The position numbers were made by a program, and so were the translations under genes. 64,000 nt of DNA from Kitagawia praeruptora. Taxonomy: Eukaryota; Streptophyta; Magnoliopsida; Apiales; Apiaceae. Shown here in pieces: positions 26,601 to 39,863 of the stretch (position 1 is the stretch's first letter; each line of letters starts with the position of its first letter). A model generated the notes under the pieces. The model saw only the letters and a program-made list of their open reading frames with translations, had not been told where the DNA came from and made no database searches. The stretch lies in assembly GCA_037693485.1 (NCBI GenBank), contig CM075352.1, forward strand, positions 22,130,001-22,194,000, in the 5' to 3' direction.

Positions 26601-29600
26601 TTATTAATGTGTTCAGCAGTGAGGTATGAACGTTGGTCAATATAACACCAGTACATTTAACATGAATATCAGTAATCAATTTATAAGGTTCTACATCCCT
26701 CATTCCCATACATGCTGAAAATTCATCAGCTACTGTTGAATGGGAGTTGCTGCAGGATGACTTCCCATAACCATTTATTATGTGGTTTCTGCGACGATTG
26801 ACATCTTCAACATCTTGTGTTCCGTTTGCAAGCTTCTTTTGTGGAGAATTAGGATTGTCTAACCACGGATTAGTAAGTTCGCACTCAAGTTCCTGGAGTG
26901 AGAAGGGTTCCTCAAGTCCTAAAACATCTGAGAAACGTCTTGAAAATTCCCAAACCTAAACATACACTAAAAACAATTACAAACATGCATAACCAGTGGA
27001 TTAGTAAGTTTCGACATCAAGAAAAGAAATATGTCAACAAACCTGGAGAACATCACCAATTAAATATGCAGGAAGCTTAAAGCAAAAAGACTTTCCCAAA
27101 GGACGACGAGCACTTATTTCAAAGTCTTCGATTAACTTCTTTCTATGCGCTTCACAACTTTCGATAAAACTGTTTGACTCTTTCTTGACAGGTACATCAC
27201 CTCTTCTCTTAGCCACAAGAAACCCAGTTCCAACTGTTTGCATGATTGATTTTGGACTTCTTTTATTTAGGAATACATACCCTGGACAATTACGAACCTC
27301 AGGAAGCTGTTCCAGTAGTTCTTGAACACATTCAAGATCTAGTCCAAATCGGTCCTGTTGTACCCACTTTGCCAGCATCTCAGACGAAGCATTAAATTCT
27401 TCAATGCTCTCAAACAAATGAGGGGTGTTAACAGGGCCACCAACATAAGAAAACTTGGATAACAAATCTATACTTTTAATTGCTTTAACATCACTTCCAT
27501 CAACATCGTGCCCACAGCAAAATTGAAGAACACCTGTTTTCTTACAAGCCTCGCGGCAAGCATTTAGAAAAGTTGTGGCAACCATTTCCCATGCAGATAA
27601 TGATGATCTCCCTTCCACCGTAAAAATTCCAATACAATCCTCTGGCCCAACGCCGTAAGAAGTTTCTTTTCGATATCTTTGAAAATGCAAGTCTGAAGAT
27701 GTTCGGCAATTCACCTTTTGAAAATCAGGGTCCTTAAAAGCAAAAGAACCAGACAAGATATTGTCATCCAGACACGGCGGGTTGCATTCTGTTAGTAACA
27801 TTTGCATACTTGTATATTCATCATCATCACGCTCACAGATAGGCTGATTGTCTTTCTCCACTTCATTTTTCTCATTTCGCTTCCAAACCGTTGAGCTATT
27901 GGGGATACAATGCTCAGCGCATGGATATCTTTGCACCTTAAAAAGTGGACCCTCATCACCACCTTCCAAAACATCAGAGACAAAAACAGATCCAGTAATT
28001 CGGTCATGCCAGCAGGACTTGTAACCCACTGGCCATATGTGGCCAGAATCATGATACGAATTCCGTTGATCAACCTTGCCCGCATGAATAATATACAGGT
28101 CTTCAAACTGGACTGGGAAGCCTTCCTGCTTTGACAAAAAGATAGATATAATATCAGTACATAAGCATGCAGAATGGAATCCTGAATACTCTTGTGCATT
28201 CAAACAGACTCAAGTATAGATTATGTCTGGGACAGTATTGCAGAACCAAAGATTGATACAGGAACTGCATAACTTACACAAAACTTTTTATGTTCAGGGT
28301 CGTCGATCTTAATTTTGTCGAGTTCCAGTGGTCGTATGCTTTCATTTAATCTTCTGACATCAGCATTTATGATCTCAGCACTTAAGGAGGACTTCCCACC
28401 AAGAATGCCTTGTCGAACATCTTTAACCTCTCTACTAGTATGGTCCCCCAAATACATTGTTGCCTCTTTTCTTTTGTTGCCTTTTTGTACTAGAGTAACT
28501 CCATCATCTCTGCTGTCAGCTTCTAATGCATGTCCATTAGGTACGAGCCCAAGACAATTCGCAACAGCTGACATGGACTCAAACCTACTTCCATCTGGGG
28601 CACAGTATATAGCAGAAGTTTTGCATCTGACTGGGCAAAAGTCAAATTCCACATGCCAACCATCTCCCAATACACCCCTTCTTTCTAAAACAAAATCTTT
28701 GAGAGCTTTCAAATACAACTCACTTGCGCTACTGGAGGCAGGAGCCAATTTTGGCCGTTCATGGTGACTAGTTTGAAGTATTGCATCAGGGTTCAACCTT
28801 GTATCTGCATTCCCTGGCATTCTCTCATGGTTGAATCTGTGATGAAGTGGAGCTTTATACATTGACATGGCATCATTAGTCGCACATTGAGGAGGCTTTT
28901 GAATATAAATCCCACTTTCCATGTGAAGCGACTGTGAGTATGAAGCTGGAGAATTAAATAAATGGCGAACAACTGACGTACCAAAAGCAGCCTGCATCCT
29001 ACACCATAAGATATGTGGCAATTAACTATAGCAAGAAAATCAAGTTTAAACAAATTAATAATAAATAAATAAAAGAGTGATTCAAAGATACATGACAAGA
29101 CAAATAAATCAGCTCGCCATACAGCTTTCATTAAGTTGACTGGGTACCATCGACAACCCAATGTGAGAATACATTCATTTAATTAGACATTAATCAAACA
29201 TCAATGATTTCAATCTTATATCCTTCAGTTGATAATTTTGTCACCTTTGAAGATCATGTTTCTATACAAATTATCCAATCTACTGCGTGGTACTAGAGTT
29301 ACAATAAATAATATTAATATATTTCTATAAACATTTAAATAAAATCTGAACTCGATAAGTACCAAATGAAGCATATTAATAAGTAAATCATGAGTGAAAC
29401 AAAAAATCTTATGAAGAAGAAAAAACATAACATAAACAAGATGAACGTACAAGAAGCATATATATATATATAATGTTATCTACTCTTGCGATATATTATA
29501 CCATAAATTGACTTATATGTTTATTTAATAAAAGAAGAAAAAGAATCGCGCCATGCGCGCCAACTTAACACTGCTTCAATCATAGATGTATTTACAATCC

Positions 29601-31207
29601 TGGCAGTACAGATTAAGAACTGTTAAAAGGTTTGAAACGTAGCATCATAAGAGTAAAAACTTACTGTGAAGTAGAATTTAAACAAAAGGGATAATGAGGG
29701 GCTAGTATCTGTCTCTACAAAGACTTGAATGAAATACTAGCAGCAAACTTAAAGACAATGGTGAAAAGGCGTGTTGGGTATCACTTGATGCTGTAAATTG
29801 TTTACTGTTTAATTGTATTACACAAACACATATCCAATCTATGATCTAGGGACTTTCTCATTTAATATATTTTAAGTTCCTTTCAAACAGGGGCCAATAT
29901 CTAGATTACAAACACAGATTGAGGTAAGCAAAACAAGTTTTTACCATTTTTTACAACAGCTTTAGCTTTGCATGCCTTTTGTTTTGTTGTTGCTGGTGAC
30001 ATTTTTCTAGACTAATAAAGTGAGAAGAAGGGTGTCTGAAATTAACCATGAAATTTCCAGAGTTTAATTGAAAGGAAACCTAAAGCAATAGTGGAAGGTA
30101 TCATGGTTGATACCTCATTTCTCTCCAATTCTTGGTCAGTACTTATAATATTTGCAGATATCAACAGTATGAGTCAATTCTACATAAAACTGCATCTAAT
30201 TAACAAAAATTGACATATTACAACTGACCAGAACACAATGCGCACCCTTAATCTGCATTTGATAACAAAATTAACAAATAACAACTGGACCAGTACGCAA
30301 TGTATGCCCTTACAATGCATCAAATTTACAAAAATGGAAGCATCAACAGACTAGTATATGCGCCTCAAAATGCATTTAATTTGCAAAAATAAAAAAACAC
30401 TTCTTGATATTATTTTGATTAAAAAATATAGAAACAATTGTAAAATGGGTAGAACACAATAAAAAAAACAGTCTTTCCAATTGTTTTCACGATTTTTCAA
30501 AAATTTACAATGATAAAAACATCAACAGACCAGTACGCAATGCGCGGCCTCAAAACAATTTTTCTTTTTTTGTGCTAATTCAAAGAACAGTTTTCACTCG
30601 CAGCACTCTAAAGAATGTCACACCAACTCCATTCAACACATACAATTACCTAAGCCAAACTTTAATCACTTTCAACATAAACGCAGTCAAAAAACACGTC
30701 CAGGCAGTAAATTTACATCCATATAATGATATAAATTATATACCTTCTATCATACTGCTCTGGTTGAAGATAAATTCCCAAACCAGCCACACCAGCACTC
30801 CGAGCTCCCAAAAACTGAACCTCCTCATCCTCGGGAGGCGGAGGCGCATTCATATCCAAGATCCCAGCACCACCAGCTCTCCCCCTCTCGGCATTAGAAC
30901 TACTCCCACTACCCGAAGCACCGGCATTACTTCCCGCAAACAAACACCCGAAACATCTCCAATCACCAACAGGCCTCTGCTTAGTTCCCATACATTTCAT
31001 ATGAAAACATTTCCCACACCTAACACACACCAGCATTTCCCCTTCCACTTCCTCAGCTAATTTTCGACACGAACCGCACACTCTCCAACCACCATTCCTC
31101 TCACCCGGAGACACAACAGGTACTGGAACAACGACAGGCGGCGGAGACACAACAACAGGCGGTGGAGACTCATTGAGATCGAACACAAACACTCTCTCCA
31201 TTCTCAA
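17688..31207 (-). CDS. MBD9: MBD9-type methyl-CpG-binding-domain/PHD chromatin protein
   Basis: Orthologue of Arabidopsis MBD9, a nuclear reader tied to SWR1/H2A.Z chromatin and flowering control. Ten exons: 30744-31207, 28278-28998, 27043-28125, 26278-26955, 25567-25872, 24132-24470, 22612-22710, 21652-22092, 19776-21488 and 17688-17999. They sum to 6156 nt, or 2051 aa, close to the Arabidopsis length. Domains: N-terminal PHD (C42, C45, C59, C62, H67, C70, C83, C86); MBD-like about 247-306 (GVLGDGWHVEF, YCAPDG); FYRN-like 398-440 (YKSCWHDRITG); DDT-like about 742-790; WPELARRYILAVL about 925-937; bromodomain-like about 1120-1230 (PAMVSRPLDFRTVDLR); second PHD 1277-1321; a conserved Cys-rich stretch (CRCECLELLWASKQHCFSC) in exon 9; and WWYWSSPSAMAKICTISAL near the C-terminus. 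No break seen. Introns carry MITEs, and the last holds a captured promoter-like piece. Biochemical DNA-methyl binding is not implied by sequence. Confidence 0.95.
18213..18498. mobile_element. terminal-inverted-repeat element in the last MBD9 intron
   Basis: About 286 bp with imperfect inverted ends of roughly 31 bp: left 'ccaaaatgccccatcc...cttggcc' and right 'ggccatgaaatttg...ggggcattttgggcca'. The inside holds 'gtgtagcgtgactgag', an A-run and GCGT/GCGC-rich words such as 'taatgcgcagg'. Layout and wording resemble the inner element at 14.3-15.9 kb, so it may be a short relative. No ORF of note. Confidence 0.6.
18890..19160 (+). promoter_or_regulatory. promoter/5'-UTR-like fragment inside the last MBD9 intron
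   Basis: On the plus strand, opposite to MBD9, there is a TGGGCT element in 'taatgggctgggtc', typical of promoters of housekeeping and ribosomal-protein genes. Then come 'attagggctccctac', a splice-donor-like GACGTAAGT (about 19063) and an acceptor-like TTCTTGAACAG (about 19086-19096) followed by 'actagggtttgcggggg'. No downstream ORF of note follows. It looks like a captured 5' end of another gene. Inference only. Confidence 0.35.
24590..24936. mobile_element. unclassified MITE, copy 2 of a pair
   Basis: Close copy of 10678-11040, including 'aggggttgattcaaatgag', 'gagaaccggagaacca' and the 'ctgaacttaaagttcc' units. It lies between MBD9 exons 5 and 6 and is bordered by TA repeats. Small differences include an extra 'gtgtcc' near 24686 and a missing 'aagttccactgttgaactt' unit. 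Confidence 0.7.
28999..30743 (-). other. MBD9 intron 1, with a degenerate tandem repeat
   Basis: Large first intron without recognised coding sequence. Four diverged units of about 60 bp built on 'gaccagtacgcaatgcgc...atgcatttaattt' occur near 30228, 30291, 30350 and 30525, the last after an interruption. The rest is AT-rich. Confidence 0.5.
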
Positions 31208-33005
31208 ACAACCTTAACTCAATTTCAACTCACAGCATTACACATATAAACAAACACAAACACTCCTATTATCTCTATAAACAAATAAATTAAACACAAA
31301 GATTTAAACAAATTATTATTATACAATAATTTAAGATCTTTGAGGTAATTGAGAAGATGAATTGAAGTGAATTGGGGGTGTAATTGCTCGATATCACCGA
31401 CTGTGTTCGATGAGATATACATATACTGATTTGTACGTATAAATATATAGACACAAAATATGTATAAGCGGGGGTTTTAGAAATGTAACGTATGTGTCTG
31501 AGAATGGACAAATTTGAGTTGAAAAGGTTGAAACAAACTAGTTTGGCCTGAAGCTGGAGGAGACCGGGGTTTGGTTACTCGTCTCGGGAGCTGTGAAAGT
31601 TGTGAAATTACTTAAATGCCCTTCTGGTTTTGTTTTGGATAATTTGACTTGTTTTGTGAGTGAGATGACTAATTGTGTCTTAAATTTGTGAAAGTGTAGT
31701 TAAGGTTGTGTTTTGGGTTAATGTTGGTGTGGTTAATTTGCATCTTCTAACTAATTATTCATTTAATATTCGATGCTGATTTTGACTTTTGTAACACTTT
31801 TTGGGATTTTTTTTATTTTATATTTTGTAAATTGATTGTTAGAGATCGAATGTGCATCTTTTTAAAATATTTTAGATTTTTGTGAGATATTGTATTTTAT
31901 TTATTTGTTACATATCTCTAACGGATTACATATTTATTGTGGATTTTAAGATATTACTTTCCAACCATATTTTTAACTTCTTTTGAAATTTCAAAAAAAA
32001 AACTATTTTTAATCAGTTACATGTTTATTATTAATTATCTCCCAACCATATGCTAGTGTGCATCTTCCAATGCTGTTACAAAGATGTAACATATTTGTAA
32101 ATCTTTTAGTTGTGTTTCTTTTAGTTGTGTTTCTTAATTATTCTATTTTTTAAAAAAAAATAGGCAAGAGTGTGGATTAATATTTTTGTTTCATGTAATT
32201 AAGTCAATTGATTAATTAATTAAAACTGTTTTTTAATAAAATTTGTGACATTCTTGTTATGATCATTAACTTTTTATTTTCATCCGCATTAATTAAAATA
32301 AGAACTCAAGCTTGTAAAAAGAAAATAACATCCTTCTCTCTTTTCTTTTTTTTTAACGAATTTCATCATGAAAAATTTATCCTCTTACCTTTTTTAAAAT
32401 CCCTTTTATTCGTATTTTTTCATTCTTTTCATCTAAAATTGAAAAAAAAAATTATTTTTAAAATACGGTTACAGACAATGAACTTATTTCGAATTTCGGT
32501 TCAAGAAACTACAAATTACAGATAACATTTCGCCATGACTTTCTTAGTTTAAGGATAGAGACAGATAACATCAGCTTCAACAAAATATTGCGTCAAAATG
32601 ATAAACATCAACTATACCATATACACTAGCAAAGTCGCGCATATGCGTCATGAAATTGGTTATACATACCACATGGTTGATTTCCTTCTGTTCAACTCCG
32701 AACTCCTTGTCCGGGCTGACCCTAATAAATTAAAATATTCGATTCTCGCTCAACCAAAAATTATTAGAGAACAAATATTACATTTTTAGTTTAGTTTACT
32801 CGAAAGAAAATAAGTAGTAGGGAAATTGAGTTATTCAATAATACATGAATTTATGTAATTAAGTGAAAAACAAGTAACAAGAGTCCGGTTTTCATACAGC
32901 CAACTTCCTTGTTCAGGGCACACCATAAAACTACAAAGATTTCATCGTCATTATCAACTTTAAGAAAATATATAAGCCCTTTGCTGCACTTGTCTGCAAA
33001 GATTA
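31208..33005. other. spacer: MBD9 promoter side and ALDH2 3' side
   Basis: Both neighbours are on the minus strand. The part next to 31208 should hold the MBD9 5' UTR and promoter; the part next to 33005 should hold the ALDH2 3' UTR. AT-rich, with no gene or mobile element that I can support. Short plus-strand ORFs at 32259-32789 are low-complexity and unconvincing. Confidence 0.45.
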
Positions 33006-36000
33006 CTACAACCATGCTGGATTCTTTATTGGCGTAACCACGGCCTTGACTTGCAAGTAGTTGCTCAAACCATAAACACCCTTTTCTCTGCCAAGACCGC
33101 TCATCTTATATCCACCGAAAGGTATTGCAGCGTCAAATGTATCATAACAGTTAATCCAAACTGTTCCGGCTCTTAATGCACGCATCATTGTGTTGGCAGT
33201 CTCAAGGCTCTGCGTAAACACTCCTGCAGCAAGTCCATAACGACTCGCATTCGCCCTTTCTATCACTTCATCCAAAGTCCTGCACGCAAATAACTTTTTC
33301 TTAACAAATATGTAGTGGCACATACAAAAAATTTGATATCTTTTAGATGGTGGCAAACTGGAGAGTTATGTTTTTTTTATGCTCACTTGAATTTTAGTAT
33401 GCTCTGAACTGGACCGAAGATCTCATCTTGCGCAATCATCATATCATCCTGATTAAGATTAACATGTAAAGATAACGAGTTTCTGTGTTTTTCTTATTTC
33501 ACAGTGAAAAGTTTATGAATGGGCTATCTATGTACAAGGAAAGAAAGAATTAAAGAAACCTGAACATTAGAGAATACGGTAGGCTTAATGTAGAATCCCT
33601 TCTCGCCAATTTTATCACCACCAGCTTCAAGCTTAGCTCCACAATCAATTCCAGATCTTATATAGTGAAGGATCTTTTCGAATTGAGCAGAGTCAATCTG
33701 GTACCAAGGAAATAGCAGCATATTAGGAACAGCTCAATCAATATAACATGGTACATTTTAGTATTTTTTTTGGCACAATGATCTATTTATGAGTTTTTTA
33801 CTCTCAAACCTTGGTTTGGACTTTTTTCTACATTATTCCTGTAGAAAAAAAATGGACCCGAATTACCTGAGGACCTTGTTCAGTTCCTTCCTTAAATGGA
33901 TCACCAACAACACGATTTGTGGCACGAGCTTTTGCTTTCTCTACGAATTCATCATATACCCGCTCGTGAACATATGTACGGGAGCCTGCACAACAGCATT
34001 GCCCCTGCAGATTGTACAGATTTGAAATTGTTGTCATTCATGACTACATGTACAGGCACCAAATTGAACTAAGGAGCTATCTGATGACCTACCATGTTAA
34101 AGAATAGAGCCTCGTGGGCTAGTTCAACCGCTTCATCAACGTTTGCATCCTCACATACAATAAAAGGGGACTTCCCTCCAAGTTCTAAAGTCACTGCCTT
34201 CAGATTGCTATGAGCAGAAGCAGCAAGTACTTTTTTCCCAGTTTCAGACGATCCAGTAAAAGCAATCTGCAAGCAGAGTTATATATGAGTTTAGAGGTGC
34301 TGTAAGAGTTGATCCAGGTTAGAGAAGATCATATAGCAAAAGTTAAAACAACCACAAGACCATTCAAACGCTTCATCTACTATCTCTCTTCTTTCGTTTT
34401 TTGTATTGAGGTTTTGCAGAGACTAGTTTAGTGACTGGGTCCAATGCATGAGGAATTGCTAGTAATGAGTTAAACTTGACTTTCTAAGCAATTGCACAAG
34501 AATCTCATATATTAATTATGTATAGATGTATATAATCCCATTTGTAAACCAAAAAAAAACATTTATTAAGGCGTCAAATTGAAATATTTTTAGTGCAGGT
34601 TACCTTGTCCACATCCATATGAAGGCACAAAGCAGCACCAGCACCATGACCATGGCCAGAAACAATGTTCAAAACCCCTGGCGGAAGGCCAGCCTATCAC
34701 AAATATAACCAGTGAGATTGTCATTTCTTTATGATTCATACGAATATTCAAAACAAACAAGGCAGAACTACTGGACAATCTAAAGTATAGCATTCTGTAT
34801 ATTTCCGGAACAACATAATATAGCAAACTTTGACTAAGCTAAATTTCACGTAAACTTCCCTCAACAATTTTATAGTAGTAACCAAAAATCATTTAACTGA
34901 TATATATTTCCGAATCTCATATCATCTTAAATCTAGGATAACATGGTGTCAGCACAATTTGGACTTTTGGATTAAAAAAAACAACCAAAATAGGCTTACC
35001 TCATGAAATAGCTTCGACACATACAGCGCAGATAGAGGTGTTTGCTCTGCTGTCTTCATAACAACAGTGTTACCACATGCTAATGCAGGGGCAACCTTCC
35101 AAGCATACATAAGTAGCGGAAAGTTCCAAGGAATAATCTGTCCACAAACGCCAATTGGTTCGTGCAGAGTTTGTACATGATATGACCCATCAGCAGGAAC
35201 AGTGAGACCGTGAATTTTATCCGCCCAACCTGCAATTCATTAGCAACAACATATTTCTTCAGAAGTAGTTCTTTGCATTGTGTAAAAGATGTGTTAGCAT
35301 CTTTTGCTACACACTTGTTTACTGCACTTGAGAAGACATACCAGCATAATATCGAAAGAAACGTGTCAGCATTGGTACTTCACCCATAGCAGTCTGTTTA
35401 AATGGTTTTCCAGTGTCCCAACTCTCAAGGGCAGCAATCTCATCATTATGTTTCTCTAGTAAATCTGCAAACTTCGAAATTATCTTTGCTCTATCCTGCA
35501 CGTATTCAATGAAATAGATTGAAATTGTTCAAAGAAACGAAAAGTAATTCTTGCAGCAGACATATTAGTGAGCATTACATAAGCAATCATTTTAGGCCAT
35601 GGTCCTTCACTAAAAGCCTTTCGAGCAGCAACTACTGCTCTGTCAACATCTTCTTTATCACCTTCAGCAATTTGAGCAATCACATCTCCTGTTCTGGGGT
35701 CCATAGCTGGAAATGTATTCCCTGTAACAATGTTCACCTTCAAGCATGAATTGCAACTATCCGACATATCAAATACTTAATGAAATTATTATATAACCAC
35801 ATGTGTATGCAAAATAACCTATTTTCTACCAACGTAAAGTCGTTAACCATTCAGTTGGAATGTGCAGCATCTCGTGTAACATTGCTTTGTCTTTGCTATT
35901 TACATGATTAATTGTAAACAAACTACAAAAAATTTTACCCGATGCAGCATCAACAAATTGTCCATCAATCAGAAGTTGTGTATCCTTTACTTCTACAGGT

Positions 36001-36693
36001 GGCTTGACTGGCTCCTCAATTGCAGAAGTGCTGAACTGGAAACTGCCTCCACTAAGGTGACATAGCCTCCCTATAAAAAGAAATTTTACAATATTAGATA
36101 AACCTAAATATAGCTCTTAATGAAGATATCAACATGGAGAATCAAAGAAAAAGCTAAATACATAAAATATGTAACTTGTATGCAAGAAATGATACAACAC
36201 TATCAGCTATCATGTCAAAAGCAAGACCGCAAGAATGTTGAAGCAAACATGTGCAATGAGATTTGTAAAAGAAACACAGCAGTATCATTTAAACCTTTGA
36301 TTTATTGACCTACTGACCAGATATAAATTTGAAGAACTGAACTGGATGGTACCTATATATTTGAGTACAATGTGCGACACATTGAACTGTCCTAACATTA
36401 ACACTCGGTTTGTATGACACACTCCAAGATTCGAATGATTAAATAACCTATTTCGAGTGAGACTCATATTCAACCATTTTATCAAATTTGAGGAGTATTC
36501 AACTGGCTACAAGACTAAAGGATAATCAAGGTAAATATCGAAAACTCGAAACGACTACTACAAGAACAGGGGATTAAACAAACACCAATGATAATGATCG
36601 GACAAAACACACATTACCTGAAGAAAGCAAAGCAATTGAAGGAGAGAATGAGCGTTGATGAGTAAGAAGCGATGTGATCCTTCGAGCTGCCAT
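33006..36693 (-). CDS. ALDH2B7: mitochondrial aldehyde dehydrogenase, family 2 (ALDH2B type)
   Basis: NAD-dependent oxidation of aldehydes such as acetaldehyde to the acid, expected in the mitochondrial matrix. Eleven exons: 36618-36693, 35939-36070, 35579-35721, 35342-35495, 35000-35229, 34604-34693, 34093-34266, 33867-34004, 33560-33697, 33387-33448 and 33006-33279. They total 1611 nt, or 536 aa, normal for the family. The N-terminus (MAARRITSLLTHQRSFSPS) is an Arg/Ser-rich presequence. Landmarks: IIPWNFPLLMYAWK, IAFTGSSETG (nucleotide binding), LELGGKSP with catalytic Glu303, GQCCCAGS with nucleophile Cys337 (the middle Cys), QDEIFGPVQ, PFGGYKMSGLGREKG, and the terminal KNPAWL. No damage seen. 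The upstream DNA is tandemly duplicated from about 36866. ALDH2B4 versus ALDH2B7 is not settled; the symbol is the nearer by memory. Confidence 0.94.
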
Positions 36694-36865
36694 TGTTCAG
36701 TGTACCAATACAAATACAACAGCACAATGGCAATGTGCATTCATATATATAGTATATCCGATACTATGCATCCAGAAGATGATGATGACCACGATCTGCG
36801 TGTGCAATGAATATGAAAGATGATAAGTCAAAATCACAATCCGAGATTGTGGTTGGATAGGTCCT

Positions 36866-38067
36866 GATATTTTGGAATTAAGTAGATGAGAAATGAGAAT
36901 GTACATGCAACCTCACTGCCCCGTACTCATTTTTGATCTCTGTGCTGATTGTGCTCCATTTAGACTTTATTTCTAAGGGAATTATCCCAAATGCTTATTT
37001 TTTTTTAAAAAAAGAGAATGTGTACCTGAGATTACCTCAGGTAAAAAATTTTATGGGTAATCTAGTTTTTTATAAAAATGTCTTTGCGGACCATTTATTT
37101 ATTTTATAAGATTTTATAAAGAAATAAAGTAAGTACCTTAGGTAAGTTCCTGAATAATCTCAGTAACATTATTCTCTTAAAAAAATTTATTTCTATAAAA
37201 TATGAGTAATCGTTTTTAAATTTTATTAAAAAAAATTAATTCTTGAGTGTCATTTACAAAAAATACGATCCGCAATTTTTGTAAACGAATTTCTATTTCT
37301 TTAATTGTTTAAAAAAATGATTTTAAAGTTAAAAATAAAAATAAATAAATATGTTATTTTCTACAAGGAAAATGCTAGAGCCCCATCCCAAAAAAATTCT
37401 CAAATGCTACGTATCATCTTTTAATTAATCATATTATGTGGCCCCCTATATTCACATCAATACCTAGCATTACTCTTTCTACAATTATAATATAATTTTC
37501 TAAATTTAAAACTCTATCTATATAACTGCTCTGTATAACTCCTGAACCATTTTCCTCACTACTACTACCATGATACAACTACTCAAGAATCATGTCAGAT
37601 ATGTGAATCATCCAGGCACATAACTAACAACTAATTCTTTTATGCTATATAAATCTGATTTTATTCAACTTAACGAGTATTACTTACAAAATTATCATGA
37701 GTATTTTGCACAAGAAAACACTCCAACTTCGGATAATTTCCGAAGTCAACTTTACGACGTTTTTTCTTTGAAGTATTTGTGATATAAAAGTTAGAGCAAT
37801 GTTAAAGATTTAAAATGTTAAGTGATATTTTTAATTCGAAAAGCATACATATATATATATATACGTCGGTGGATCTCATTATTTTCAAAATGTGCATTCA
37901 TGAATTAATTAATCCTACTAGGCATTTAGGAATTAGTTTGAGTAAACTAGCATTTTTCTTAATTAAATATTTATCTTTTTTCTTTTTGTTTCCCTAAGAG
38001 ATTCATCCCTGAAATTGAAGAATAAACAAAGAAAACTCTCCATATAAATTTGCTCCCGAAAAAAGTC
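36866..38067. repeat. tandem duplication upstream of ALDH2, first unit
   Basis: This unit begins 'gatattttggaat.aagtagatgag' and ends 'tttgctcccgaaaaaagt'. The same start recurs at 38068 and the same end at about 40849-40873. The matched order includes 'gagaatgtacatgcaacctc', 'aaaatgctaga', 'gtgaatcatccaggcacata' and 'catccctgaaattgaag'. It contains an imperfect foldback segment at 37014-37180. No gene. Confidence 0.75.
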
Positions 38068-38394
38068 GATATTTTGGAAAGTAGATGAGAAATGAGAATG
38101 TACATGCAACCTCACTGCCCCGTACTCATTTTCATATTGTGCTCCATTTAGACTTTAATTCAAGGGAATTATACAAAATGCTTACTTTTTTCAAATTTAT
38201 TTCTAAAAATATATATACTGTAATTGTTTTCAAAATTTATTTTAAAAAGTTAAATTTTGCATTTCAAAAAAATAATAATTTTTGAGTGTTTTTTACAAAA
38301 ATACGATCCGCAATATTTGTAAATTGAAATACTACTTTTTTATTTTTTTTATTGTTTAAAAAATATATAATTAATTAATATTGCTTAGATTACA

Positions 38395-39527
38395 TTTCTG
38401 GGGTGAAAGTCCCCCCTAACCAAATTTTACAATTGCAGTGATAATTGCAGTGAAAGTCACCCTCTTAATTTTCTTGTTTTTTTTTTAAATTTATTATAAG
38501 GCAGACTGTGTCACCCTCTTAATTTTCTTGTTTTTTTTTTAATTTGTTATAAGGCCGACGCATGTAAAGCATGCGAGTTCACTGCCTATGCATAACTGAA
38601 ATGCGTAGCTCATCTACTTGTGCATATTTGAAATGCGTAGGTGGCATCAAAATTTTCATTTTTTTTATACAAAATGTTATTTTTTGGAACCCAAAATACT
38701 AATTTAAGTGTTATTACCTTTTATTTTATTGGGTAAATATATATTTGCAAATAATATTAAAAAATTTATAATCAAATGGTCAATTCAAATTGAATATTTC
38801 TTATTGAGTCCGGCGGCCTTAATTTTTTAAAAATCATAATAAATTAATTAGGATTTTGGGTCTAGGGTTGTCAACCCTAAACCCTAAACCTTAAAACTTA
38901 TGTTCGTATACGATTTATTCGTCGTTCTAAATATTTCTAAAATCCAAAATGGAATTGTTGAACCCCAGAGGTTAACTGTTGAGCCCCCAAGAGAACACAG
39001 ATAAAATTTAAAATTTTTAATTAAAAAATTGAATATTATTTAATGAGTCAAGTGTCCCGATTTTAAAAAAAATTGGGGTGTCCCAATTTTTTAAAAATCT
39101 GGCTAAGTTAGGGTACAGTTTATTTGTCATTCTGAATATTTGTAGAATCCAAAATGAAATTGTTGAACCCCAAAAGTTAGCTGTTGAAACCTGTTAAATC
39201 CCAAATGAAACAATTAAACTCTAAATAGAACCCGTTAAATCCCAAATAGAAACTATTTCATTTCGAAGTAAATATGAATAAAATTTTAAAATATTAAATA
39301 TAAAAAATAATATTAAATGGAAACTGTTTAACCGGAAATGGAAACCCTTAGACCACGCATAGGCAACATGCATGGTCTTCGAATTTTTTGTTTATTTGTC
39401 AGATAAAAGAATGGATATGCAACAGGAAGAGGGAGGGGAAAAAAAACATACGCATAAGATAAATGCGTAGGCTATTATGGATAAGCCAAATGACTGGTCA
39501 TTTTTGATACTCCGCGTGCCAAATTGA
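38395..39527. mobile_element. repeat-rich insertion related to the 14-16 kb element
   Basis: Contains a tandem pair of about 55 bp starting 'gtcaccctcttaattttc' (38456-38510 and 38512-38565), 'aaatgcgtag' words, a telomere-like 'gggttgtcaaccctaaaccc' near 38873, 'gttcgtatacgatttattcg', and 'tttctaaaatccaaaatgg' blocks at 38935 and 39130. These match the module order at 15126-15500. No ORF. Boundaries are approximate. Confidence 0.5.
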
Positions 39528-39536
39528 TATTTTAAA

Positions 39537-39863
39537 AGAAAAAGAGTTTCTACCTGTAGGAAACTTTTCTACAGTATCGCCTTAAATTAAATCTGGGTCA
39601 TAGATTAATCTAATCCAATGGCCCCGCTAGGGGCACCACACACAAATCGAATACACCCTCACATACACAATCCCACCAAATTTCCTACATTTTTAATTTG
39701 ATTTTTCCCGTCAATTACTGAATTTTTTTTGAAATCTGACTTCACTGTATTTTTCTCCATCTCTCAACGATCAGTTTGCATATCATATGTGCAGCAAAAT
39801 CGTGATTTTAAGCCGACATTATAGAAAAGTTTCCTACGGTGTCAGGTAGAAACTCTTTACCCT
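39537..39863. mobile_element. Mutator-type MITE with 9-bp target duplication
   Basis: Inverted ends: left 'aaagagtttctacctgtagg' with 'aaacttttctaca', right 'atagaaaagtttcctacgg' with 'caggtagaaactcttt'. TATTTTAAA flanks both sides (39528-39536 and 39864-39872). Nine-base duplications are typical of Mutator-like elements. No ORF. Confidence 0.7.

Noticed and set aside
30572..31060. Plus-strand ORF of 162 codons
   Set aside because: Shadow of MBD9 exon 1; the Thr/Pro/Ser-rich composition comes from the antisense of the PHD-coding exon.
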